Part shown: positions 9,468 through 17,032 of the stretch, in pieces
How positions within the stretch are numbered: the stretch's first letter is position 1
How the letters are laid out: the number at the start of each line of letters is the position of its first letter
Origin: Chara braunii
Taxonomy: Eukaryota > Streptophyta > Charophyceae > Charales > Characeae
Length of the DNA stretch: 23,436 nucleotides
Assembly (NCBI GenBank): GCA_003427395.1
Contig: BFEA01000535.1
Location: 294,183-317,618, forward strand
Reading direction: 5' to 3'
The notes under the pieces: model-generated
The model's input: the letters and a program-made list of their open reading frames with translations, nothing else
What the model was told of the DNA's origin: nothing
Database searches by the model: none
Position numbers and translations under genes: made by a program

Positions 9468-10980
9468 AGCCACTGACTTGATGTGCCTGCTTCTGACCGG
9501 TACCAGTCACCCGCAGCCTGCTTGCTGCATGTTTTTTGTTGTTCCAGAAGTCTCCAGACTGTCTGGGATGCTGCCGCAAAATTGGATTTTGGGACTTGAC
9601 TTTCCTTGTCGGTACCTGGAGACAATTACCGACTTGCGACGCTTCGGTACCCGACTCTACCAGACTGCGATGTTTCGGCCTACAGACCCCTATGGGACTC
9701 TACCGACCCTGGGACTCGAGCTACTGGGACCATATGGGACTGGGCCCAACTGAGACTCCGGGACCGGGACTTGAGACTTGGGACTTGTGCAGCATGAAAT
9801 CCTTTCAAGAACCATCTGAGGGCATATTCCTATTATTTAGGGGCAGGCTTTTGGTGCGGGCATTCCATCCCCGTTTCAAGGTTGAAATGCAACTGTGTCT
9901 TGAAAGCTATCGGTGGATGGGGCCAGTTTTAGGGTGGATGGTGGTGTTTGACTGCCTCAAAACTTTGAGAGACTGGTTTGATAAGCCAGCAGCTAATCCT
10001 TCAAGTAGCAAACTAAGCCAATCACTCACAGTGTCACAGGTTTTCCTCAGGATACGGAACCTACTGTATTGATCCCCTCATCCACAATAATCTCTGTATG
10101 ACCTTTTGTTCGTTCAATGTCTTCCACGTCCCCCTGCAACCAACCAAATCCAGGCACCACATTTGAAACGAAAGCTGGTCACTCCCTGGCATTCACTTCT
10201 GGGTTGGGTGGTTGGATTTAAGCTCTTAAAGGATTGATCTGCTTTTCATCACATTAGGATCTGTTCCTAGGGTCCAGGCCCCAGGGTATTGATGAAGCAG
10301 AGTGTTGGGCTCCTCTTCTCTATCCCTATACTCTATCAAGAAACAGTGGGTCTCGCATGATAGACCCGCTTCCCGGTTGGATCGAGCACAAATTTTTCTT
10401 TCTGCTTCTGAGCCATTGCTGCTTCGTTTCTTTTGGGTGTTCATTTCTTAGCTCTGCGTTCTGCTTCTATCCTTTTTTCTTGTGTTTGGTGTCTCACTTT
10501 TGCTTTTTTGGTCCTTTCCTCATGTGTGGAGATTTTGAAACGGTTTTCACCTCTTTACAGTAGCAGATGCAGATCCCAGGGCTCGATCCCTAGACCTCGC
10601 CCTACCTGTGTACAGTACCTGTGTAGACCCCGAGAGTTGAACCTGTGACCTGTGTATTCGTAAACAGTTGGTAGGCTGTCATAGGTCCGTAGGTAGCAGG
10701 GGTTCGATCTGTAGACCTGTAGAATAGGAGTCTTAGCGAGTTCCAGAAGTCTTAGCTGTAGTCCTTCTAGAAGGTCAGCAAGTGGGCAAGTGGGCAAGTG
10801 GTGAGTCAAGTGGTGGACTAAACTGCGGTGCAATTGCAGTACGACTTCGGTAGGTTAGCGGTGAGTCCCCATTCAGTCAGCGGTAAGGTCCAGTCAGTCC
10901 CAGTCCGGTCCAGCAAGTACCACGAGGGACTGTGAGCACCAGGGGCCGATGGAAGAGGGCAGACCAACCAGTTTCAGAAG
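9468..10980. other. Intergenic DNA with GGGAC-rich and pyrimidine-rich stretches
   Basis: Seven GGGAC motifs fall within 9694-9785. A pyrimidine-rich tract at 10390-10560 ends in TTTACAG. Short palindromic CTCGATC/TTCGATC motifs lie near 10570-10710. A plus-strand frame of 178 codons at 9536-10072 has no recognisable domain and crosses the repeats, so I do not call it a gene. Confidence 0.5.
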
Positions 10981-10987
10981 TATAAAT
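10981..10987 (+). promoter_or_regulatory. TATA box of element B LTR
   Basis: TATAAAT lies 440 bases before the LTR end at 11427 on the same strand as the PBS, consistent with a U3 core promoter. The LTR start was not found. Confidence 0.5.
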
Positions 10988-11370
10988 CAAGGGGCAGCGC
11001 CCAGCCATTCATGGATTCCTGCGTGAGCCATGCGGAAGCGCTGCCACAGCGACTTGTGCAAGGAGGTCTGCAGTGAGCCCGGAGCTGAAGTGGGCGAGAG
11101 AGAAGGAGCGTAGCATAGCGATAGGGTAGAAGCGGACATAGCCGCCATAGCTAGAGTTAGTGTGTAGCGAGTGTGTATGTGTGTGTGAGTTCAGAGAGTG
11201 GCGTGTGGGATATCCAGGGTGATCCGGTGTATGTGAACAGTGAGTTGTTTGGGCGCTGAGTCGCCATAGCCAATTGAAAGTGAACTCGTATCTGGATGCC
11301 ATATCTCTGAGTATTGAGTGGGCGCATGTCGCAAGTTTGTTGCGCTACTGTTTACATGCATGAAAAGTGT

Positions 11371-11584
11371 GGGAGTTCCTGTGAGTGAGTGTTGATAAAA
11401 TTTCAGCAGACAATCATGTTCATAACAGTTGGTATCGGAGCGGATCAGACCCAGACAGTGGCGAGATGATGGACCGAGGCAGCCATCACTATCTGAGAGC
11501 TTCTGACGTCAGGTTTCATGGAGAAACTCCATCTTCAGGATTGCGCTCAGTAGGGTGTTGGTGGAGGGTGTGTGGCGAGTGGTA
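11371..11584 (+). repeat. 214 bp LTR-end/PBS/leader block, copy 1
   Basis: Matches 13649-13862 at 212 of 214 positions. The differences are G/A in the PBS and C/T in the leader, both transitions. Similarity stops sharply on both sides. The block holds the last ~57 bases of the LTR (ending TTCATAACA), a two-base spacer, the PBS and the leader start. Confidence 0.9.
11430..11441 (+). promoter_or_regulatory. Primer-binding site of element B
   Basis: TGGTATCGGAGC follows the LTR end ATAACA and a GT spacer. It matches the initiator tRNA-Met PBS with one change and is identical to the site at 7247-7258. Confidence 0.8.
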
Positions 11585-11802
11585 CAATACCCGACCTTTC
11601 ATGCTTCTAAGTTACTACCTTGTGGAGTAAACGATCGGTTTCCCTCACACAAATTTACGATTCCACCCGACATGGATGGCAGATACGACATTGACAGAAT
11701 TGTAGAGGAAGACTTCTATAGGTCAAGTCAAAGAGGCAGACTCCAGCGTGAATACAAGATCCACTTCGCTTATCAGGAGCTTGAAGACAACTGCTCGTAT
11801 AC
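11585..11802 (+). pseudogene. Integrase C-terminal fragment of element B
   Basis: Encodes YPTFHASKLLPCG, then IPPDMDGRYDID and REYKIHFAY, matching element D's integrase tail (FHASKLLPC, IPPDMDGRYDID). Such a tail usually ends in a chromodomain that targets chromatin. One stop-free frame runs through to 11802. There the A-type LTR begins with no polypurine tract before it, so the tail is interrupted by insertion, not naturally terminated. Confidence 0.75.
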
Positions 11803-11870
11803 TGTGGCATACTCCGTACCACACGGGCCCAGCAGAGCCCGACCTGGTAGACTAAGGGTCCGTAGGGGTG
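11803..11870 (+). repeat. Start of an A-type LTR, running into the assembly gap
   Basis: Begins TGTGGCATAC and equals the reverse complement of 477-544 except for its last base. Orientation is opposite to element A, pointing toward eL22. It is truncated by the gap. Confidence 0.9.
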
Positions 11871-12178
11871 NNNNNNNNNNNNNNNNNNNNNNNNNNNNNN
11901 NNNNNNNNNNNNNNNNNNNNNNNNNNNNNNNNNNNNNNNNNNNNNNNNNNNNNNNNNNNNNNNNNNNNNNNNNNNNNNNNNNNNNNNNNNNNNNNNNNNN
12001 NNNNNNNNNNNNNNNNNNNNNNNNNNNNNNNNNNNNNNNNNNNNNNNNNNNNNNNNNNNNNNNNNNNNNNNNNNNNNNNNNNNNNNNNNNNNNNNNNNNN
12101 NNNNNNNNNNNNNNNNNNNNNNNNNNNNNNNNNNNNNNNNNNNNNNNNNNNNNNNNNNNNNNNNNNNNNNNNNNNNNN
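11871..12178. other. Assembly gap (308 N)
   Basis: Undetermined bases. The left edge is inside a repeat and the right edge inside the eL22 coding sequence. Confidence 1.
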
Positions 12179-12412
12179 GGGAAGACTGGAGTTCTGGGCA
12201 ATCAAATCATCATCTCGCGGGAGAAGTCGAAGATCAACGTCACTTCGGAGAGCTTGATGTCCAAGAGGTACTTAAAGTATTTGACGAAGAAGTATCTGAA
12301 GAAGCACAATGTGCGGGACTGGCTTAGGGTTATTGCCTCGAACAAGGACAGGAATGTCTACGAGTTGAAGTACTTCAACATTCAGGACAACGAGGCAGAG
12401 GAGGAGGAATGA
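12179..12412 (+). CDS. RPL22: 60S ribosomal protein eL22 (RPL22), C-terminal part
   Basis: A component of the large cytosolic ribosomal subunit. The visible 77 residues begin [20 protein letters not shown] and include [31 protein letters not shown] and YELKYFNIQ. They end in an acidic EEEE tail, as in plant eL22, and stop at TGA (12410-12412). No stop or frameshift occurs and the family signature is complete, so this looks like a functional gene. The N-terminal ~45-50 residues and any 5' introns are in or beyond the gap. No intron interrupts this part. A processed pseudogene cannot be fully excluded, but there is no poly(A) remnant after the stop. Confidence 0.93.
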   Translation, partial: GKTGVLGNQIIISREKSKINVTSESLMSKRYLKYLTKKYLKKHNVRDWLRVIASNKDRNVYELKYFNIQDNEAEEEE

Positions 12413-12524
12413 GATGGGTTCTGCGGCTGCATCTGGCTTCGTTTCTGTGTGCTGTTCCTGTGTTCTTTTTCCCATTCCTTCATGTGTGGTTGGCCCTCTC
12501 CTCCTCCCATTGCGTCACTCAATC

Positions 12525-12597
12525 GGTCGTTCGGTCGTCAATCAATCTGTCGTTCGGTCGTCAATCAATCGGTCGTTCGGTCGTCAATCAATCGGTC
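12525..12597. repeat. 23 bp minisatellite
   Basis: Three units (12525, 12548, 12571) of GGTCGTTCGGTCGTCAATCA plus ATC, and a partial fourth, with one base change. It lies 112 bases after the eL22 stop and may be in the 3' UTR. A run of T follows. Confidence 0.9.
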
Positions 12598-12683
12598 TTT
12601 TTTTTTTTCTGTCGTCCTACTCTCTTCTTGTCTTCCTCCTCGTCTCCTCCCCCTCCTCCTCCGTTTTGGGTTATTTATTTTTC

Positions 12684-12741
12684 ATTTGGTCCACTTCACC
12701 ATTAATGCGTGTCATCTTGGTGCAGGGGCCGTGCTAATCTT
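12684..12741 (-). pseudogene. U6 snRNA-derived fragment, antisense arm
   Basis: On the minus strand this reads AAGATTAGCACGGCCCCTGC, then GATGACACGC, and ends GTGGACCAAAT. That corresponds to the 3' half of U6 (AAGATTAGCATGGCCCCTGC, GATGACACGC, ATGGTCCAAAT) with scattered substitutions. The 5' half of U6 up to the ACAGAGA box is missing except for a stem-loop-like remnant at the junction. It is an old, non-functional copy. Confidence 0.75.
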
Positions 12742-12813
12742 GCCCTTGGGACATTCATTAACATTGGAAGGAGAAGATTAGCATGGCCCCTGCACATGGA
12801 TGACATGCTTTAA
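12742..12813 (+). pseudogene. U6 snRNA-like sequence, sense arm
   Basis: On the plus strand it begins with a shortened 5' stem-loop (CCCTTGGGACATTC) and continues AACATTGGAA. It then lacks the bases spanning the ACAGAGA box and resumes AGAAGATTAGCATGGCCCCT with GATGACATGC. Similarity to U6 ends near 12810. Loss of the ACAGAGA element means it cannot act as spliceosomal U6. It pairs with the antisense arm to its left. Confidence 0.75.
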
Positions 12814-12836
12814 CTCAGAAGTAGGAGTAGAGGCAG

Positions 12837-12858
12837 TTTTTTTTGGTTTTTTTTTTTC
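12837..12858 (+). repeat. T-runs after the U6 hairpin
   Basis: Two T-runs separated by GG, 30 bases after the hairpin. T-runs terminate RNA polymerase III, so this may be a terminator relic or simple low complexity. Confidence 0.5.
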
Positions 12859-12993
12859 CGGACAATATAGGGGATCCAGACCAGGATCCGGACCAGGGGT
12901 CCGGACCGGTCCGGAAATTCCGGAATATTCCGGTTTTCCGGAAGTCTGGATGGCCCCGGGAGGTCCGGGGTCCAGGGTCCAGAATCGGTCCGG
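12858..12993. repeat. TCCGG-rich low-complexity block
   Basis: Nine TCCGG motifs and the perfect palindrome CCGGAATATTCCGG, with many GGTCC/GGACC words. No coding sequence. Confidence 0.75.
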
Positions 12994-13130
12994 CGTAGCT
13001 ATGCTAAGGAGTTCTTACCTGAAGAAGGACTCTCGCAGAAGCTCCTACCCACATACCAAGGACCACGGGAAGTCCTCAATTTGATTGGTGACCCAGATGG
13101 TCCCTCCTACATAATCGACATACGGATACA
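12994..13130 (+). pseudogene. Integrase C-terminal fragment
   Basis: The plus-strand frame gives AKEFLPEEGLSQKLLP, YQGPREVLNLIG and DPDGPSYIIDI. It parallels element D's integrase region (AKEFAPEENISQKLLP, then GPWPVLEV and GPSYTLEIP). In intact elements this stretch directly precedes FHASKLLP, the motif carried by element B. It is cut on the right near 13123-13130, where element C's LTR is proposed to begin. Confidence 0.75.
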
Positions 13131-13705
13131 TGATGCAGCCATAGCTGCATCGCCTCATAGATTATCATCGTCTGGACTTCATCTTCATCAGGGACTGTTA
13201 GCGTTGAGCTTCTTCTTCATCATCTGGATGGCGATTGGCTCTGGGAGCCTGTTTCACTTTGGCGCAGGCCACTGAGTTGGATGTCAGGGTGGCGCTGGGT
13301 GTTACCTGGGGTTTCGGTGCTATTTTTAGTTGTTCAGAGTGTTGGGGTGGAGGCGCTACCCCTCTGAGGGTAGCGCAACAGGGTTTTGGGGTTATTCAGT
13401 GCAAACGATGCTCTGAGTTTATCAAACAGTGTCAATACTGTGGTTGAGTTGTCATCTCTTCATTGCTTTCTGGCTGTGATCACTCGGTTGTCTTCTATGA
13501 ATGATTGTTGGGATCTGTGTGGAGAGAATTCACCGGTTGTGTATTCTGTCACTTCGCTCCCCTGAGTCTTCCACTACGTTTCTTTCTGTTGGGCGGTGTG
13601 ATACTCCACTACCTCTTCCCTTCCTTTTGTGCATGTATGGGCGTGTACGGGAGTTCCTGTGAGTGAGTGTTGATAAAATTTCAGCAGACAATCATGTTCA
13701 TAACA
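13131..13705 (+). repeat. Element C 5' LTR (left boundary tentative)
   Basis: The right end, TTCATAACA at 13705, is fixed by the PBS two bases later. The left end is proposed at TGATGCAGCC (13131), where the integrase fragment loses coding similarity. That gives a 575 bp LTR. It contains a perfect 9 bp hairpin at 13353-13376. No clear TATA box was found. Only its last 57 bases resemble element B. Confidence 0.5.
13353..13376. other. Perfect 9 bp hairpin in element C LTR
   Basis: GCGCTACCC and GGGTAGCGC flank a 6-base loop. Its role is unknown. Confidence 0.6.
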
Positions 13706-13862
13706 GTTGGTATCAGAGCGGATCAGACCCAGACAGTGGCGAGATGATGGACCGAGGCAGCCATCACTATCTGAGAGCTTCTGACGTCAGGTTTTATGGA
13801 GAAACTCCATCTTCAGGATTGCGCTCAGTAGGGTGTTGGTGGAGGGTGTGTGGCGAGTGGTA
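13649..13862 (+). repeat. 214 bp LTR-end/PBS/leader block, copy 2
   Basis: Partner of 11371-11584 at 212 of 214 identity. Here it continues into a full leader and gag. Confidence 0.9.
13708..13719 (+). promoter_or_regulatory. Primer-binding site of element C
   Basis: TGGTATCAGAGC is an exact 12-base match to the complement of the 3' end of plant initiator tRNA-Met. It follows the LTR end ATAACA and a GT spacer. Confidence 0.9.
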
Positions 13863-15068
13863 TGACACAGTGATTGGTGGCGATTCAGTGCTCAGTGGCC
13901 TGGGAGGCACTGAGGGGCTATTTTTAGCCATGGCGTTGACTTCACTGGTGGCGAGATACCTGGGGGTATGTCGAGTTACAAGTTCTGGACCAGGTTCAGT
14001 GAATTTGGCTAGTGGGGACTATTCGCCATATCAAGAGCTTCAGTATCACCAGGTTTCAGGAAATTTTGAACGTGGGAGCACCAGGAACAGTGGATGGAAG
14101 AAACTGGCGAGATGGCAGCCATAGCCAGTTCAGTCTCTTCATGCAGTGTTTTGACCTGAAGTAAGTGTGTTCCTTACCCAAGTCTCTGTAGCGAGTCTGA
14201 TGAGTGTAATTAGACTGGGGAAATAGTAGTTGTATGTCTGTTGTCAGTGAAACTTGAAAATCGCACTGCCTGACAGCCATANCCATTTCCCTTACCTACC
14301 TACTTTGACTTCTACTGACTCTGTTTGACCTCCTTTCTGTCTCAAATTGCATCTCAGACTGTGTTACAGTATTGCGATTCAGTACCCACTGTGAATTGAG
14401 TAGTTCAGGGTCTGTATGTCAGTGATAATGAAATTCTGAAAGTTGCGCTGCCATAGTCAGTGCTTGGGGCAGCTAGGGTTTGTCATAACTTAGGTTATGT
14501 CCGTCAGAATTTCAATCTGTCAGTCACCCTGAAATCGCAATTGAGTATTTAGTCAGTGTCTGAAAGNGCTATACTGGATTTGATGTTTTGAGTCAGGTAC
14601 AGTGAAATCTGTACTTCGCCTCACCCATAGTGGGGCATACAGGGTCCTACAGTGCCAGTGTCAGTAGTAGGAGTCTAAAAAAAATAGCTTGTTCAGTCAC
14701 CCGCTGCATCTTGGTTGACTACTGGGTTCTGGGAATTGCTACTGACTCTCTGCGCTATTCTAATCTGCCTACTTACAGTCCAAGGTTGCATCCTGTCTAT
14801 CTCTCTNACAGCGATTCTGGGGATAATCACTCAGATGAGGGTTCTGCGCTGTGAATGAAAAATCGCAAATCTGATTTTATCTGGTTTTGACCTAAACTGA
14901 CCCAGGGTGACCATCAACAACCTACAGAGGCTGAGCGCTCTTCTGCCCATAACACCACGTCTCTTCTCATCAGGTGGCAGTGATTACCTCTGTGTGTGTG
15001 CGTAATCTTCATCTCTGCTTACCTCTTATCTGCCTGTTTATATTTATTGACTGTGTGAGTGGACTATC
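13863..15068 (+). other. Element C leader, non-coding
   Basis: About 1.2 kb between the PBS block and the gag ATG. It has many scattered TCAGTG/CAGTGA words and a small hairpin GGCTA-TTTT-TAGCC near 13918-13931, but no sustained reading frame. Three ambiguous bases lie in it. Confidence 0.6.
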
Positions 15069-16677
15069 ATGGCTGAAGCTGAAGGGAAGATGTCTGAAGA
15101 AAAGACCGCAGCAGAAACTTTTGCCACTCCTGAGTCTCCTCTTTCTCCCCTTGATCAGGCACTCTTGATTGCTGAGGAAGCTAGGCGAAAAGTGGATGAA
15201 CAGATCGCCAAGCTCAGGAAAGAGAAAGAGGGAGCTGAGGAGGCGGGCAAGCAGGAGCAAACGAGGAGACAGCTGTTGGGGGAGGTGCAAAAAGTTGTTG
15301 ACAGTGGTTCCGCCAGTGGGTATAACAAGAGTATTGCTGAGTTGGTCCTCTTGAACGACACACTCAGCCGGTCTTATTTTTCCAACTGGGACCACCGGAT
15401 CACTGTTGTGGAGAGCCAGGTCTCTGCCATCGAACACAAGGTGGATCAGATGGCAAAGGACCTGACCTCTCTGGCAACAGGGATGAACAGCATTCTGCAG
15501 CACCTGAAGCTGCCTCTCCTATCCCCCCAGCCTGTACAGCCAGCTGGCCAGCTGATTACTNGGCCAGCAGGTTCACCACCTCACAGTCGTCCAGCCTCAC
15601 CTGCTGGTTCCCATGCATCCACCCCCTCTGTCGCTTCTGGTACATCTGTGCAGCGAGGGCCCAAACTGACACCACCTCCTATGTATTCTGGGGAAGACCC
15701 CAAGGTGGATGTATCAGACTGGGTCACCGCTATGCAAGCATACCTGGCCAGCTTTACATGCCCAGAAGCAACAAAGGTGGGGACCATTCTTGGCCGGTTG
15801 GAGAGGTCTGCACTGAAATGGTGCACCTCCTATGCAACCAAAGAGAATGTTGCTATGGATAGATGGGCACAGCAGCTGGGGGTTGCAGGGTTGCTGAAGG
15901 CGCTGAAGACCGGTTTGCTGACAGGGAGAAGACGCGCAAGGCAGCTGATAAAATTATGCTGCTGGGGTCCCACAGATTTGAGGGCTCTCTGTCCAAGCTC
16001 TACAGTATGTTTGAGAGCTTGACATCTACACCCGATGAGATGAGTGAGTCTGACCAGCTCACCCATTTCCTGCGTGCCGCCCCTCCAGACTACTCTATTG
16101 CACTATATGCTCAGGGCCACAAGGACTGGAGGTCCTTTGGCAAAGCGGCACTGGACCTGGAGTCTCGGCTCAAGGTTCAGACTCCTTCTGAAGGAAGGAA
16201 GAGGCCTACCTCCCAGGGACAGCGCAGGAGGAAAGGCGCTCTGTTGGCTGCGGATGCAGGTTCTGATTCTGATGCATTTGAGCGTGGCAGTNCTCCATCT
16301 GAGACTGCATCNNGATCAGCAGTTGAGCCAGCCGTTCTTGCCCTGGCTGAGAATCTTGCTGCAATGTTCAAGGGAAAGTTCATCAAAGACAGCAGCAAGG
16401 GTTCAGCCAGCCAGAAGGGGAAAGGGAAGGGACGTGCCACTTCCCCTCAGGCCCAGAGACCTAACCTTCCACGAGACGTCCATTGGCCAGTCAACGTCAT
16501 GGATCCTTCCACGCTTCCCTGGAGAGCGCTCAGGATCCAGGAAGGGCAGTGGCATAGGAGGAAGGACCATGGCAGATGAGGAAGGACCGTGAGGTTTGTT
16601 TTCGCTGTGAGGGGGACCACTTCTTAAAGGACTGTCCCCACATGCCTCGCAGACCTGGTACTAGTCCAAAAAACTAG
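15069..16677 (+). pseudogene. Element C Gag (frameshifted)
   Basis: Capsid/nucleocapsid polyprotein starting MAEAEGKMSEEK at 15069. It opens with a charged coiled-coil-like N-terminus (LIAEEARRKVDEQIAKLRKE), then a Pro/Ser-rich linker. A capsid region follows with PPPMYSGEDPKVDVSDWVTA and, after a frameshift near 15915, KIMLLGSHRFEGSLSKLY. A second shift lies between 16555 and 16579. The nucleocapsid has a zinc knuckle CFRCEGDHFLKDC (16597-16635), CX2CX3HX4C, one residue shorter than the usual spacing. The frame ends at TAG 16675-16677, 13 codons after the knuckle, abutting a frameshift heptamer. Confidence 0.8.
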
Positions 16678-16716
16678 GCCAGCAGAGGGAAGTGGAGTCT
16701 GCAGCTCCCTCCACTT
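16668..16716 (+). promoter_or_regulatory. Predicted -1 ribosomal frameshift signal, element C gag/pol
   Basis: In the zinc-knuckle frame the codons read CCA AAA AAC TAG, so A AAA AAC (16668-16674) is a canonical heptamer ending at the stop. A 7-base spacer follows. An H-type pseudoknot can then form. Stem 1 is GCAGA (16682-16686) with TCTGC (16698-16702). Stem 2 is AAGTGGAG (16690-16697) with CTCCACTT (16709-16716). Loops are 3, 0 and 6 bases. The -1 frame is open for 61 codons. A AAA AAC is a well-known slippery site in retroviral gag-pro junctions. Pairings are seen; function is inferred. Confidence 0.75.
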
Positions 16717-16856
16717 ATGCTGAATCAGATTCAGATGGGTCTGATTCTGCATCTACCCTCACTGACTCTATTGCTGGAGTTGCTGCGTCAGGATCCTTCA
16801 CTTACATGGACCCTGACCTGGATGAGACATGGTATCAAACGACAAGTGACCCCTAA
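16674..16856 (+). pseudogene. Element C -1 frame extension (start of Pol)
   Basis: Entered by frameshifting at 16668-16674. It encodes GQQREVESAAPSTYAESDSD and later SGSFTYMDPDLDETWYQ before TAA at 16854-16856. The acidic, serine-rich composition resembles the linker before the protease active site in element A. No protease motif is reached, so this is only the first part of Pol. Confidence 0.6.
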
Positions 16857-17032
16857 AAAATAGGTCCTATTACCGGGTCCAATGCGTCCTGGTAGGGTAT
16901 CATCCCATACCTACATCAATAATCCTGGTACCAACCAAACTGACAGCCTGCCTCCCTAAGTGAATCAAAACTAACCTTGTCGCAATATTCCGCAAACAAA
17001 AAGGTTCCAGTAGTTGCTGCTAGAGTACCCAC
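16857..17032. other. Junction between elements C and D
   Basis: Neither element shows an LTR here. Short coding-like words continue from C (for example KKVPVVAARVPTHN in one plus frame), but stops intervene. No polypurine tract or LTR start of D is seen on the minus strand. The exact breakpoint is not visible. Confidence 0.5.

Larger units (their letters stand above)
10981..11802 (+). mobile_element. Element B: internally deleted Ty3/gypsy remnant
   Basis: In order there is a TATA box, an LTR end at 11427, a PBS, 143 bases of leader and then, with no Gag or most of Pol, an integrase C-terminus. The block 11371-11584 matches element C at 13649-13862 with only two differences. The leader-to-integrase junction at 11584/11585 is abrupt. 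The element is cut at 11803 by the start of an A-type LTR. Confidence 0.65.

Noticed and set aside
9536-10072. 178-codon plus-strand reading frame
   Set aside because: No domain, composition follows the GGGAC repeats, and there is no promoter or splice context. Treated as chance.
10390-10563. Intron with 3' splice site (polypyrimidine tract then TTTACAG)
   Set aside because: No flanking exon with recognisable coding sequence. The resemblance to the eL22 3' flank (TCATGTGTGG) is too short to interpret.
12414-12781. Short overlapping reading frames after eL22
   Set aside because: They cross the minisatellite, T-run and U6 hairpin and have no recognisable product.
12742-12813. Functional U6 snRNA gene
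   Set aside because: The ACAGAGA region is deleted, the 5' stem-loop is shortened and the 3' end does not match U6, so it cannot function in splicing.
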